A stretch of DNA of 64,000 nucleotides from Microbacterium sp. RU1D (lineage in GTDB: Bacteria > Actinomycetota > Actinomycetes > Actinomycetales > Microbacteriaceae): NCBI RefSeq assembly GCF_900156435.1, contig NZ_FTPQ01000002.1:372001-436000 (forward strand), read 5' to 3'. This document shows, one piece after another, positions 33,453-43,153 of this stretch (position 1 is its first letter; each line of letters opens with the position of its first letter). The notes beneath the pieces were generated by a model. It saw only the letters and a program-made list of their open reading frames with translations. It was not told the origin of the DNA and made no database searches. Made by a program: the position numbers and the translations under genes.

Positions 33453-33898
33453 CCGAGCCCGTGAGCTTCTACGACCAGGTCGGCGGTATGGACACGTTCC
33501 GCCGGCTCGTCGACGCGTTCTACCGCGGCGTCGCCTCCGACGACGTGCTCAAGCCGATGTACCCCGAAGAAGACCTCGGTCCGGCGGCCGAGCGGCTCAC
33601 GCTCTTCCTCGCGCAGTATTGGGGCGGCCCGACCACCTACGGCGAGACCCGCGGGCACCCGCGCCTGCGTATGCGGCACATGCCGTTCCACGTCGATCCC
33701 GACGCACGCGACCGGTGGCTCCGCCACATGCGCGCGGCCGTCGACGAGATCGCGCTGCCACCGGTCTTCGAGGCGCCCCTGTGGGATTACCTCGAACGCG
33801 CCGCCTACGCCATGGTCAACACCTTCGACGCGCGCGGTATCGGTCCGCAGCAGGGTGGGCGCCCCGACACGGGCCTGCCCGTCCGGGCGACCGACTGA
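33449..33898 (+). CDS. glbO: truncated haemoglobin, group II (GlbO-like)
   Basis: This 149-residue haem protein binds oxygen or related ligands. It begins with the truncated-globin helix FYDQVGGMDTFRRLVDAFYRGV, followed by the YWGGPTTYGETRGHPRLRMRHMPFHVD segment (shown in parts: YWGGPTTY and RMRHMPF), where the proximal His lies. The Tyr and Trp pattern fits group II trHbO as in Mycobacterium. The ATG overlaps the channel stop (ATGA). A polar tail follows the globin fold. Confidence 0.93.
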   Translation: MTEPVSFYDQVGGMDTFRRLVDAFYRGVASDDVLKPMYPEEDLGPAAERLTLFLAQYWGGPTTYGETRGHPRLRMRHMPFHVDPDARDRWLRHMRAAVDEIALPPVFEAPLWDYLERAAYAMVNTFDARGIGPQQGGRPDTGLPVRATD

Positions 33899-33954
33899 CG
33901 CGGTTTCGCGCTCCCGACCGGCTCCGGTCGGCGTGGCTCATCGCCACCGCCGGC

Positions 33955-34080
33955 CGCACGCCGGTCCGCCTCGCCGGTCGAGCCGCTCAGAGGCCGGTCC
34001 CGGCGCCGCCGCGCCACCGCACGCCGGTCCGCCTCGCCGGTCGAGCCGCTCGGAGGCCGGTCCGGCTCCGCCGCGCGACC
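33955..34080. repeat. two direct repeats of 63 bp
   Basis: Units 33955-34017 and 34018-34080 both begin CGCACGCCGGTCCGCCTCGC and are about 85% identical. Each contains the segment GGTCGAGCCGCTC-GAGGCCGG. The 267-bp gap between the globin gene and the convergent 280-residue gene (33899-34165) consists largely of this repeat; no gene is seen in it. Confidence 0.8.
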
Positions 34081-34165
34081 GGGATGCGCAGCCGCCTGAC
34101 GAAGCGGAGCGGCCGACGCGGCCGCGAACGACTCATGCCGCGGAGCAGACGTCCGCCGCCCGGCC

Positions 34166-35008
34166 TCAGCGGCCGAGGAAGTCGCCGAAACCCGGGATGT
34201 CGAGGTTCGACAGCCCCTCACCGAAGCCGCTGATCTGCTCCCCCGCTCCCGCAACGGCATCCTGAGCTCCGCCCGCCCAGTCGCCGACGACGCCGCCGTC
34301 GGCCAGGGACGCCAGATCGACACCGGATGCCAGGGCCTCCAGGTCGACGCCCTCGGCCAGTCCCGCGAAGTCCACGCCCATCTCCCCTGCCTGCGCAAGC
34401 AGCGGAGCCGCGACGGCGCTGACGACGGCACCGCCCGCGACGGCCGCGAGCAGTCCCCCGGCGCCGACGACTCCCGCGCCGACGAGTCCGCCGCGGCCCG
34501 CCTTCGCCAGCAGGGCGGACATTCGCCCCGGGCGCGCCGCTTCGGCGCGGGCGGCCGTGCGGGCGAGATCGTCCGGCGCGGCCGAGCGCGGCCGCTCGTG
34601 CGGGGAGAGGTCGGCATCCATTCGCTCCCGGACGTGCTGACGCTGGGCCGGGGTGAGGCGGCCGAAGGCCTCGCGGTGCATCAGCTCGATGCGGTCGGGG
34701 TCCGCCGTCCGCACGAGGTAGTCGTAGCGGGCGATGGCCGCGCGATCCGACGCGGAGAGGGAGGGCCCGGATCCGGCGCCTCCAGATGCCGACGGCGGGG
34801 CGTACCGGCCCGCGGACGGCGCGGTGGGTGCGGCGGCGCCGCGGGATCGACCGTCACCGGTCACGGCATCCGCGGCGGAGCGGACCATGTCGCGCCAATC
34901 GCGGCCGCCCGAGCTCGACGAGCGAGGTTCCGACGAGCTGGACTGCGCCGACGACGCCTTGTCAACGGCCTTCGACGCGATGTCGAACAAACGGGAGAAC
35001 GAGACCAT
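34166..35008 (-). CDS. uncharacterised Ala/Gly-rich protein with C-terminal hydrophobic domain
   Basis: I do not recognise this 280-residue protein. The N-terminus (MVSFSRLFDIASKAVDK) is amphipathic and followed by a Ser/Pro/Gly-rich linker. A helical module (RYDYLVRTADPDRIELMHREAFG, in parts RYDYLVRTADPDR and LTPAQRQHVRERM) resembles domains of other actinobacterial hypothetical proteins. A Gly/Ala hydrophobic stretch (residues about 185-215) could insert in the membrane, and the C-terminus repeats G-V-D-L/F-A-x-L motifs. The start at MVSFSR follows GAAAGG; a longer frame begins 25 codons upstream. Codon positions look normal. Confidence 0.7.
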   Translation of the reverse strand: MVSFSRLFDIASKAVDKASSAQSSSSEPRSSSSGGRDWRDMVRSAADAVTGDGRSRGAAAPTAPSAGRYAPPSASGGAGSGPSLSASDRAAIARYDYLVRTADPDRIELMHREAFGRLTPAQRQHVRERMDADLSPHERPRSAAPDDLARTAARAEAARPGRMSALLAKAGRGGLVGAGVVGAGGLLAAVAGGAVVSAVAAPLLAQAGEMGVDFAGLAEGVDLEALASGVDLASLADGGVVGDWAGGAQDAVAGAGEQISGFGEGLSNLDIPGFGDFLGR

Positions 35009-35182
35009 GGAGGGAGGTACCTTTCGACGGGCGGCAAGCTGTCGCGACGTCAAGGTCTCCTCCGCCCCTTCGGACCGATGCATCCGGAATCCAATCGTGG
35101 ACTCGTGATGACGGATGCACCGCGTCGGGAGTACTCCCCTTGCTGCTCCGATGCTACGGAGCGCACCTGTGCGCGGGCTGAG

Positions 35183-35851
35183 CTAGCTCCCCGTCGCGCG
35201 CACGGCGGTCAGGCCGGAACGCACCGGTCCGCGCACGAGCACGTGGCCGCGGGCGAGGCTGACGCGCGTCCACGCGCCGCTGCGACGCACCGGCGCCTCC
35301 TCGCTGCCCGCGATGAAGCCGAGGGCGAAGGCGGCGAACGCGACGCCCAGGGGCAGATCCGCGAGCGCCCCATCAGGCTGCCCCCACACCTGCGCGCGGA
35401 TCACTCGGACGACGTCCTCACCGGCATCCGCCGGCAGGGCGTCGGCGACGGCCGCGACGCCGTACTGCGCACGGGAGGCCAGCACGGATGCGTCGATGAC
35501 GCCCGTCTGCTCCCACCCGCCCTGCGGCGGAGAGATCCCCGCCCACGCGGGAGACGACGCCGTCTCGGGCAGCACGACCGCGTTCGCGTCGTCGGGAGCC
35601 GGCAGCAGCGCGGACGCCTCGACGACGAGGTCGCACTCGAGTTCCGGGTCGATCGCCGATGCGCGCAGTCCCAGCACGGTCGGCGTCGCGTCCATCAAGC
35701 CGCGCGGAGCCAGAGGGGCGGCCGTCGTGACGAGAACTCCCCCGCGGGCGCGGAGGCGGACGGTTCCATCGCCGAGACGGATGGTTCGGCTCGAAAAGGT
35801 GAGCAGGTCGGCTGCCGCCTGCGGGTCGGGGAACAACAGGCGCGCGGACAC
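35183..35851 (-). CDS. conserved hypothetical protein, 222 residues
   Basis: I do not recognise a catalytic family. The protein looks like a single beta-rich domain with few charged clusters, no signal peptide, and one moderately hydrophobic helix (VAFAAFALGFIAGSEE, residues about 178-193). The GTG start lies 7 nt after TAGTTT on the minus strand, fitting a leaderless mRNA, and the gene is divergent from the thioesterase II gene through an overlapping promoter. Similar proteins occur in actinobacteria without assigned function, as far as I recall. Confidence 0.75.
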   Translation of the reverse strand: MSARLLFPDPQAAADLLTFSSRTIRLGDGTVRLRARGGVLVTTAAPLAPRGLMDATPTVLGLRASAIDPELECDLVVEASALLPAPDDANAVVLPETASSPAWAGISPPQGGWEQTGVIDASVLASRAQYGVAAVADALPADAGEDVVRVIRAQVWGQPDGALADLPLGVAFAAFALGFIAGSEEAPVRRSGAWTRVSLARGHVLVRGPVRSGLTAVRATGS

Positions 35852-35904
35852 CCGCTCTAAACTAGCAACTGGTGCGCACTCGCCGCGCCGGAACGGGAGT
35901 CAGC
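35852..35904. promoter_or_regulatory. overlapping divergent promoters with shared TAAACTA
   Basis: The heptamer TAAACTA at 35858-35864 gives TAAACT rightward (35858-35863) and TAGTTT leftward (35864-35859). Leftward, the GTG start is 7 nt away. Rightward, a GTG at 35872 is 8 nt away and a second, with GGGAG before it, at 35905. No separate -10 is visible for either gene. Confidence 0.5.
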
Positions 35905-36774
35905 GTGACCGAGGCCATCGATCCCGTCGCGTCGTTGCTCGCCGTGCTCGACCTTCGCGATGCCGGTGCGCGCACGACCGAGGACATCTTCACCGGCGTC
36001 TCGCAGGCCATGCCGACCGGCCGTGTGTACGGCGGCCAGGTTCTCGCGCAGACGATCGTCGCCGCGTCGCGCACCCTGCCGCCCGAGCGCACCGTGCACT
36101 CGATGCACGGCTATTTCCTGCGTCCGGGCGATCCGAGCGACGAGATCACCTTCTCGGTCGATCGCATCCACGACGGGCGGTCGTTCTCGACCCGTCGCAC
36201 GCAGGCATTCCAGTCCGGCGTGCCGATCTTCTCGATGATCGCGTCGTTCCAGGATGAGGACCCGGGTCTGGAACACTTCGAGGCGATGCCCGACGGCATC
36301 CCGCAGCCCGAGGACACCGCACCGCTCGACGTCGAGACGCTCCACCCCCTCAGCCGGCGGATGCTGACGGCGAGTCCCGTCGACGTGCGTCACGTGACCT
36401 CGCCGGTGTACGCCTCGGTCGAGGGCCCGCAGGTGCCGCGCCAGGCCGTGTGGATGAAGCTGCGTCGCCCCATCACCGACGACCCGGGCGTGCACCGCGC
36501 CGCCCTCGCGTATCTCAGCGACCTGACGATCCAGGAGACGATCCTGCGCGCCCACGGCGTGCCGTGGAACGCGCCGGGTCTGCGCGTGGCCAGCCTCGAC
36601 CACGCGATGTGGTGGCACCGTCCCGGCCGCGTCGATGACTGGCTCCTGTACGTGCAGGAGTCGCCGAACGCCCGCGGCGGCCGCGGCCTGTCCACGGGTC
36701 GCGTCTACACGCGCGACGGCGTGCTCCTCGCGAGCGTCGCGCAGGAGGTCATGGTGCGCGTCCCGCGCGACTGA
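35905..36774 (+). CDS. tesB: acyl-CoA thioesterase II
   Basis: This 289-residue double-hotdog enzyme hydrolyses acyl-CoA to free acid and CoA. Family features are DIFTGVSQAMPTGRVYGGQVLAQ, seen as GRVYGGQVLAQ near residue 36, then VHSMHGYFLRPGDP, the catalytic region SLDHAMWWHRPGRVDDWLLY and GRVYTRDGVLLASVAQE at the end. I prefer the GTG preceded by GGGAG; a leaderless start at 35872 would add 11 residues. It converges with a second, single-hotdog thioesterase gene. Confidence 0.93.
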   Translation: MTEAIDPVASLLAVLDLRDAGARTTEDIFTGVSQAMPTGRVYGGQVLAQTIVAASRTLPPERTVHSMHGYFLRPGDPSDEITFSVDRIHDGRSFSTRRTQAFQSGVPIFSMIASFQDEDPGLEHFEAMPDGIPQPEDTAPLDVETLHPLSRRMLTASPVDVRHVTSPVYASVEGPQVPRQAVWMKLRRPITDDPGVHRAALAYLSDLTIQETILRAHGVPWNAPGLRVASLDHAMWWHRPGRVDDWLLYVQESPNARGGRGLSTGRVYTRDGVLLASVAQEVMVRVPRD

Positions 36775-36814
36775 TTGTTGATCCGGATGCCACATGCACA
36801 GCGGCGTTCGGAAT

Positions 36815-36836
36815 GCACGGGCGTGACACGCCGTGC
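36815..36836. terminator. hairpin between convergent thioesterase genes
   Basis: GCACGGGCGTG-A-CACGCCGTGC forms a tight 10-bp stem (one bulged G) 41 bp after the thioesterase II stop and 66 bp from the convergent gene's stop. Confidence 0.5.
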
Positions 36837-36901
36837 GGTGGCACAGGGGTGCGATCGCCGCCTCTTGCCGGACGGCGGGGCGGTCCAGTGGACGCCCGGT
36901 C

Positions 36902-37433
36902 TCAGCCTTTCGTGGCTCGCCGGCGGTACTCGATCGGGTCGCCGACGTACGGCCCCCAGGCGGCCCGCTCCCCCGCGCTCCAGCGGATGGGCCGGCCGCT
37001 CGCGGTGTCGACGAGGACGACCACGGCCGTGGCGCGCGCGTACAGCACCTGCTCGGCGTCGCCGGCCGGGCTGAACACCTCGAAGCAGATGTCGGCGCTC
37101 GAGCCGCCCATCACCCCGATCCACATGCGCACGTCGAGCGGACGCTGGCTGTACGGGACGGGGCGCAGGTACTCGATCTCCTGGCGCGCGATGAGCGTGG
37201 CGCGCTCTCCGCCGCTTTCGAGCACGCTCATGTCGAACACCGCCGTCGGCAGCGCCTCGCCCTCGTCGTCACCGCGCCAGAAGGCCCGCAATCGGGCTTC
37301 TTCGAGCAGTTTGAGCATCGAGGTGTTGTTGACGTGTCCGAGCGCGTCGAGGTCGCCCCAGCGCAGCGGGATCGGCACGTGAAGCCGCTCGGGCCCCGCG
37401 GTCGCGGGGCCCGAGGCGGGGGATGCTTTTGCG

Positions 37434-37441
<8 letters not shown>
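36902..37441 (-). CDS. acyl-CoA thioesterase, 4HBT hotdog type
   Basis: This 179-residue single-hotdog protein shows the 4-hydroxybenzoyl-CoA thioesterase motif: LRWGDLDALGHVNNTSMLKLLEEAR, here WGDLDALGHVNN near residue 30 with the catalytic Asp. It is followed by the RQEIEYLRPV strand. It would release CoA from acyl thioesters; chain preference is unknown. The GTG start (VTDAKA) overlaps the end of ettA by 8 bp, so it is coupled to that gene; the longer upstream frame is an ettA shadow. Confidence 0.88.
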
Positions 37442-39113
<1,672 letters not shown>

Positions 39114-39184
39114 AACCGTTCCAGTCTAGGGGCGGTGGCCGCGCGGACCGACGAGTCGTCGTCGCGGGAACCGCCGCCGCACGA

Positions 39185-39706
39185 TCACCAATCGATGGCG
39201 CGCGTCTGTCCGATCAGACAGCCGCCCGAGCTCAGTCCCGGGAGCACCGTCGTCACGGGGTCGCCGATGGACGGGCCCACTTGTCCGACGAGGCACTCAT
39301 CGCCGAGGCGAACGGAGAACTCGATGCTCTCCGCGGCATTGCCGATCGTGGATCGATCCGCGGTGACCTGCATGGCCGCCTTGTCGAAACCGGCCGACAC
39401 GAGGGCATCGATGTAGGCGCGACCCGAGACGGGGTCCGGTCCGGCCCACACTGATGCAACGGTCTGCGAGAACAGTGGGAGGCGCTGCGCGGCCTCACCC
39501 GTCGCGGATGCCGCCGGGGTCGGCGACACGTCGCCCGCCGACGACGACCCCGCTGCGTCCGTCGAGGGCGTCTCCGCCGAGGGGACGGATGCTCCGTCGC
39601 CCGAGGTGTCCTGCCCGGTCGATGGCGGTCCGCCCGTGCATCCGGCGAGTCCGAGCGCGGCCGCGAGCGTGAGGGCGGCGAGGGATCGTCCGAGAAGGCG
39701 GGGCAC
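39185..39706 (-). CDS. secreted lipoprotein of unknown function
   Basis: This 173-residue protein has a clear lipoprotein signal with lipobox LAGC (Cys at residue 23), followed by a low-complexity Ser/Thr/Pro/Gly linker to about residue 65. A small folded domain follows with two cysteines (DECLVGQ and GGCLIGQ) that could form a disulfide. I recall similar actinobacterial lipoproteins grouped in a DUF, without known activity. It lies alone between ettA and ssb, same strand. Confidence 0.85.
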   Translation of the reverse strand: MPRLLGRSLAALTLAAALGLAGCTGGPPSTGQDTSGDGASVPSAETPSTDAAGSSSAGDVSPTPAASATGEAAQRLPLFSQTVASVWAGPDPVSGRAYIDALVSAGFDKAAMQVTADRSTIGNAAESIEFSVRLGDECLVGQVGPSIGDPVTTVLPGLSSGGCLIGQTRAIDW

Positions 39707-39765
39707 GGGAACGAGTCTACGGACCCGCCCCGCGCGCCTCCCCGACGGGTCACCCGTCCCGGCGT

Positions 39766-40314
39766 TCAGAACGGGTTGGCGTCAGCGGGGATCCCGACGC
39801 TCACGGCCTCGCCGGCCCCCGCCGCGACGTGCGGCTGCGGGACCTCGGCTCCGCCGTCCGGCGTACCGGCGTCCGGCTCGAGGGACGCACCCGGAACCGC
39901 CCACCCGTCGCCGTCCGTCGCGATGCGGGCCGTCGGTTCGGCGTCGGCAGGCTGAGGCTTGGACGCGCGCTGGAACGTCGAGACACCCCACCGTAGATCG
40001 TGGCCGATGGCGTCCGCGACGACGTCGGCACTCACGCCGCGCTTGGTCTCCGTCTCCCACTCGCGCAGGCGGAGGCGGCCGCTCAGCAGGACTCGTTCGC
40101 CCTTCTGGAATGACCGCAGGGCGTGGGCGCCCAGTTCGCCGAAGACCGAGACGGCGTAGAAGTTGGTGTGCGCGTCCACCCACTCGCCCTTCTCGCGGTC
40201 GAAGCGCCTCTCGCCCACCGCGAGGCGGAACGCGGCGACCGTTCCTCCCCCGCGAGTGGTGCGCTGCTCGAGGTCGCCGACGATGTTGCCGACCAAGGTG
40301 ATGTGATCGCTCAT
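39766..40314 (-). CDS. ssb: single-stranded DNA-binding protein, second-type
   Basis: This 182-residue protein has the SSB OB-fold: ITLVGNIVGDLEQR at the N-terminus, VAAFRLAVGERRF, then FYAVSVFGELGAHALRSFQKGERVLLSGRLRLREWE, seen in parts FYAVSVFGELG and KGERVLLSGRL. A disordered Pro/Ala/Gly-rich linker leads to the end IPADANPF. This tip keeps the terminal PF used to recruit partner proteins but is less acidic than the usual DDDIPF. It lies outside an rpsF-rplI ribosomal context, so it may be an accessory paralogue. The ribosome binding site is GAGAGGA. Confidence 0.92.
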   Translation of the reverse strand: MSDHITLVGNIVGDLEQRTTRGGGTVAAFRLAVGERRFDREKGEWVDAHTNFYAVSVFGELGAHALRSFQKGERVLLSGRLRLREWETETKRGVSADVVADAIGHDLRWGVSTFQRASKPQPADAEPTARIATDGDGWAVPGASLEPDAGTPDGGAEVPQPHVAAGAGEAVSVGIPADANPF

Positions 40315-40340
40315 GGATGTGTCCTCTCGACGTGAGTGAT

Positions 40341-40375
40341 GCTCCGGCACCCGTGTGCCCGACGGATGCCGGAGC
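40341..40375. promoter_or_regulatory. hairpin upstream of ssb
   Basis: GCTCCGGCA (40341-40349) and TGCCGGAGC (40367-40375) form a perfect 9-bp stem with a 17-nt loop, 27 bp upstream of the ssb ATG. It could lie in the ssb leader or upstream of its promoter; nothing else in the 204-bp gap (40315-40518) stands out. Confidence 0.35.
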
Positions 40376-40518
40376 CACGCCCAGGGTCGCGCGTCGGAGA
40401 CGGTCGGCGAGGGCCTCGACGGCCGGTCGGTGGATGGACGGCACATGCCGCTCGTTGGGGAGGAGGCGCGGTCTGCATGCGACGGGGCGATGTCGGAGGT
40501 CGGTCGTACCGTGTCCGC

Positions 40519-40776
40519 ATGAGCACCGCACTGTGGAACGACCTCGCTCCGGCTCCGCGCTCGGCCGGGTGGGGAGCGGCGACGCACGTCGCCGCGGGTC
40601 TGTGGCGCATCGCCGATCCGCGGGGCATCGTGGTCGGTCACATCCGCGCCGTCGCGGCCGACGGCGGGTGGCGATACGCCGCCGAGCGCTTCCACACCGC
40701 GTCCGGCAGTTTCCGCCGACTCGGCGAGTTCTGGTCGTCGAGCGACGCGGTCGAATGCCTTCGTTACGGCCGGTGA
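40519..40776 (+). CDS. small hypothetical protein, 85 residues
   Basis: I do not recognise this protein. It reads like one compact beta-rich domain: GWGAATHVAAGLWRIADPRGIVVGHIRAV, in parts GLWRIADPRGIVVGHI, then WRYAAERFHTASGSFRRLGEFWSSSDAVECL. The pattern suggests a fold that dresses a sugar or nucleic acid surface with aromatic residues, but this is speculation. It is divergent from ssb and convergent with the MocR-type regulator. The ATG lies 6 nt after TACCGT (40507-40512) without a ribosome binding site, so it may be leaderless. Confidence 0.65.
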   Translation: MSTALWNDLAPAPRSAGWGAATHVAAGLWRIADPRGIVVGHIRAVAADGGWRYAAERFHTASGSFRRLGEFWSSSDAVECLRYGR

Positions 40777-40779
40777 GGA

Positions 40780-42198
40780 TCACACGACCGTGGCGAAGTC
40801 CTCTCGCGTGGGCACCGCACGTCCGCCCCGCACGTCGTCCCATGCCGCACGCAGGATCCCCACGGCGCGCTCGAGGGTCGCGGGCGGAGCCGTGAACGGC
40901 ATCCGGAGCCGCCGGTCGTGGCCACCCTCCACCGCGAACCGCGAACCGGCGGACAGTGCCAGACCGCGTGAGCGCGCGCTCATCACGAGGGGCGTGCTGA
41001 GGGGCTCCCCGATCCCGACCCATACCGAGACGCCACCGCGCACCTCCGGAACCTCCCATTCGGGGAAGGTGTGCTGCAAGGCGGAGCGAAGGGCGTCGCG
41101 TCCCGCACGCAGCAGATCGCCGCGCTGCCGTGCGATCTCATCGAGTCGCGGTACGAGGCGCGTGGCGATGGCCTGCTCCAGCTCCGGGGTCCCCAGATCG
41201 TGAACGGGGCGTCCGCTGGCGAGGCGACGCACGATGTGGGGGGCGGCGCGCACCCATCCCACCCGCAGTCCGCCCCAGACCGTCTTGCCCAGGGAGGCCA
41301 CGCGGATGATGCGGTCGTCGTCGGGGAAAGGAGCGGCATCCCCGGGACGGTCGATGTCGAGCTGCCCCGTGGTCTCGTCGAGCACGAGGAGCGTCCCCGC
41401 GCTGCGCGCGCCCGACAGGAACGCGGCGACCTCGTGTCCGCCCATCGTCCGACCGGTCGGGTTGTGGAAATCGGGCATGAGGTACGCGAGCGACGGAAGG
41501 GCCCGGGCGAAGCTCTGCTCGGCGCGCTCGATGTCCCACCCCGATTCCGCATCGACGGGGACGCCGATCAGGCGCGCCCCCACACGGCGGAAGGCGTCGG
41601 CGGCGTGCGGGTAGGTCGGCGTCTCGAGCATGACGCGGTCGGCTCGGTGGATGAGAACGGAGGCGATCAGATGAATCGCGCTCTGCGCTCCCGTCGTGAC
41701 GAGGATCTGGTCGGGGGTGGTGGGGAGCCCACGGTCGGTGTAGTGATCCGCGATGCTCGCGCGCAGCGCGGGGTCGCCCACGACGTCGTATCCGATGCGC
41801 GCGACGAGCGCCGGGGCCTGGGCGGCGGCCTCGGCGATGACGGCCGGAAGCCCCGGCCACGCCGCGGGACTCGCCTGCTGCAGGTCGATGTCGTCGGCAT
41901 CCGCATCGAGACGGCCCGGGTCGCTCCGGCGCAGCGGGAGGGTGACGCTGCCACTGCCCCGGAGGCTCTCGATGTGCCCCGTCTCGCGGAGGCTCCGATA
42001 GGCCGCCGCCACCGTCGTTCGGCTGAGCGACAGCGCGGCCGCGAGTTCGCGCTCGGCGGGGAGAGCGGTCGACGGTGCGAGGCGGTTGTCGAGGCAGAGC
42101 AGTCGCACGCCGTCGGCCAGGGCCTCGTACGCCGGTCCGCTCCCCCTCCAGCCGCCGAGGGCCGCCGCAAGGGCGCGTGCCGAGATTCGCGAGTCCAT
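40780..42198 (-). CDS. MocR-type regulator, YczR-like
   Basis: This 472-residue protein fuses an N-terminal GntR winged helix (residues about 20-90, LPAERELAAALSLSRTTVAAAYRSL) to a fold-type I aminotransferase domain. The PLP lysine is expected in VASLGKTVWGGLRVGW, and the motif DFHNPTG matches the family. MocR regulators sense PLP-linked metabolites. It is divergent from a YczE-like gene, the same pairing known for YczR-YczE, so control of that gene is likely. The intergenic region has three GATTGG half sites. Confidence 0.9.
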   Translation of the reverse strand: MDSRISARALAAALGGWRGSGPAYEALADGVRLLCLDNRLAPSTALPAERELAAALSLSRTTVAAAYRSLRETGHIESLRGSGSVTLPLRRSDPGRLDADADDIDLQQASPAAWPGLPAVIAEAAAQAPALVARIGYDVVGDPALRASIADHYTDRGLPTTPDQILVTTGAQSAIHLIASVLIHRADRVMLETPTYPHAADAFRRVGARLIGVPVDAESGWDIERAEQSFARALPSLAYLMPDFHNPTGRTMGGHEVAAFLSGARSAGTLLVLDETTGQLDIDRPGDAAPFPDDDRIIRVASLGKTVWGGLRVGWVRAAPHIVRRLASGRPVHDLGTPELEQAIATRLVPRLDEIARQRGDLLRAGRDALRSALQHTFPEWEVPEVRGGVSVWVGIGEPLSTPLVMSARSRGLALSAGSRFAVEGGHDRRLRMPFTAPPATLERAVGILRAAWDDVRGGRAVPTREDFATVV

Positions 42199-42214
42199 GC
42201 GGCCACATTACCGA

Positions 42215-42251
42215 GATTGGCCTCTACGTCGAGGTCCAATCGCGTGATTGG
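42215..42251. promoter_or_regulatory. candidate YczR operator, three GATTGG half sites
   Basis: Half sites GATTGG at 42215-42220, CCAATC at 42236-42241 and GATTGG at 42246-42251 lie between the two divergent genes. The first and second form an imperfect dyad (ATTGGCCTC/GAGGTCCAAT), the second and third a tight one (CCAATC-GCGT-GATTGG). Such mixed direct and inverted half sites are typical for MocR proteins. Confidence 0.6.
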
Positions 42252-42259
42252 ATCGCAGC

Positions 42260-42913
42260 ATGTTCTCCCGCGTCACCCGTCTTCTCATCGGACTCGTCGT
42301 CTACGGCATCGGCTGCGCCTTCACGGTCGCCGCCGGCCTCGGCGTCGACCCCTGGACCGTCTTCGCGCAGGGCATTTCCCGCGTGACGGGCGTGGGCATC
42401 GGGTGGGTGACCAACATCGTCGGTCTCGGTGTCCTGCTCCTCTGGATCCCCCTGCGTCAGAAGCCCGGCGTCGGCACGGTCGCGAACATCCTGCTCGTCG
42501 GAACGAGCCTGCAGTTGGCCCTGGGCGTCCTCCCCCACCCCGACGTCTTCTGGCTCCAAGCACTCATGCTCGTCACCGGCGTGGTGCTGGTGGCGGCGGC
42601 ATCCGGGCTCTACATCGGAGCGAACTTCGGCCCCGGACCCCGGGACGGCCTCATGACCGGACTGCATGGACGGGTCGGGTGGCCCATCTGGGCCTGCCGC
42701 CTCAGCGTCGAAGGGTCCGTGCTCGTGCTGGGCTGGCTTCTGGGGGGCACCGTCGGCATCGGAACCGTGGTGTTCGCGCTCGGCATCGGACCCCTCGTGC
42801 ACATCGCGATGCCGCTGCTCGCAACTCCCCGCCTCGTCTCACCACTCCGCGCCGACGCACGGGCGTCACACGAGCACCCGCCCGCCCGCGATTCCGCGCA
42901 GACCCCTGGGTAG
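42260..42913 (+). CDS. YczE-like membrane protein
   Basis: This 217-residue protein has five or so membrane helices (residues about 7-27, 47-66, 75-95, 103-125 and 152-180). Family landmarks are YGIGCAFTVAAGLGVDPWTVF near the start and ANFGPGPRDGLMTGL, matching YczE/YyaS proteins of unknown transport role. The last 20 or so residues (RASHEHPPARDSAQTPG) are encoded by the first unit of a tandem DNA repeat and look like an accreted tail. The ATG of MFSRV is chosen; a TTG four codons upstream is possible. Probably controlled by the divergent MocR gene. Confidence 0.88.
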   Translation: MFSRVTRLLIGLVVYGIGCAFTVAAGLGVDPWTVFAQGISRVTGVGIGWVTNIVGLGVLLLWIPLRQKPGVGTVANILLVGTSLQLALGVLPHPDVFWLQALMLVTGVVLVAAASGLYIGANFGPGPRDGLMTGLHGRVGWPIWACRLSVEGSVLVLGWLLGGTVGIGTVVFALGIGPLVHIAMPLLATPRLVSPLRADARASHEHPPARDSAQTPG

Positions 42914-43101
42914 GACATCCGCACCCGCCCGCCTCGCGAACCCGCGCCGCCGCCCGGGTAGGACCGGGGCACCCATCCGCCTCGCGACTCCGAACCCCCG
43001 ACTGGGGAAAACCTCGGCACTCGCTCGCCTCGCGACTCCGCATCGATGCACGGCTGCGACACGGGTACCCGCTCGCCCGCGACTCCGCTCCGATGCCCGG
43101 G
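42863..43101. repeat. degenerate tandem array, five 48-bp units
   Basis: Units begin near 42863, 42911, 42959, 43007 and 43055, each with the core CCGCCTCGCGACTCCG or a close variant and an ending like CCGGG or CTGGG. The first unit is inside the YczE-like gene, whose TAG stop is the start of unit two. The 240-bp gap after that gene is otherwise empty. Confidence 0.75.
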
Positions 43102-43153
43102 CGTCGACCTTCCCCGTCCGCCGCGGATGCGAAGCGGACGGGGCGGCGCGTGC

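Noticed and set aside
42863..43101. 48-bp array considered as a CRISPR
   Set aside because: Units are degenerate throughout with no repeat-spacer alternation and no cas genes nearby.
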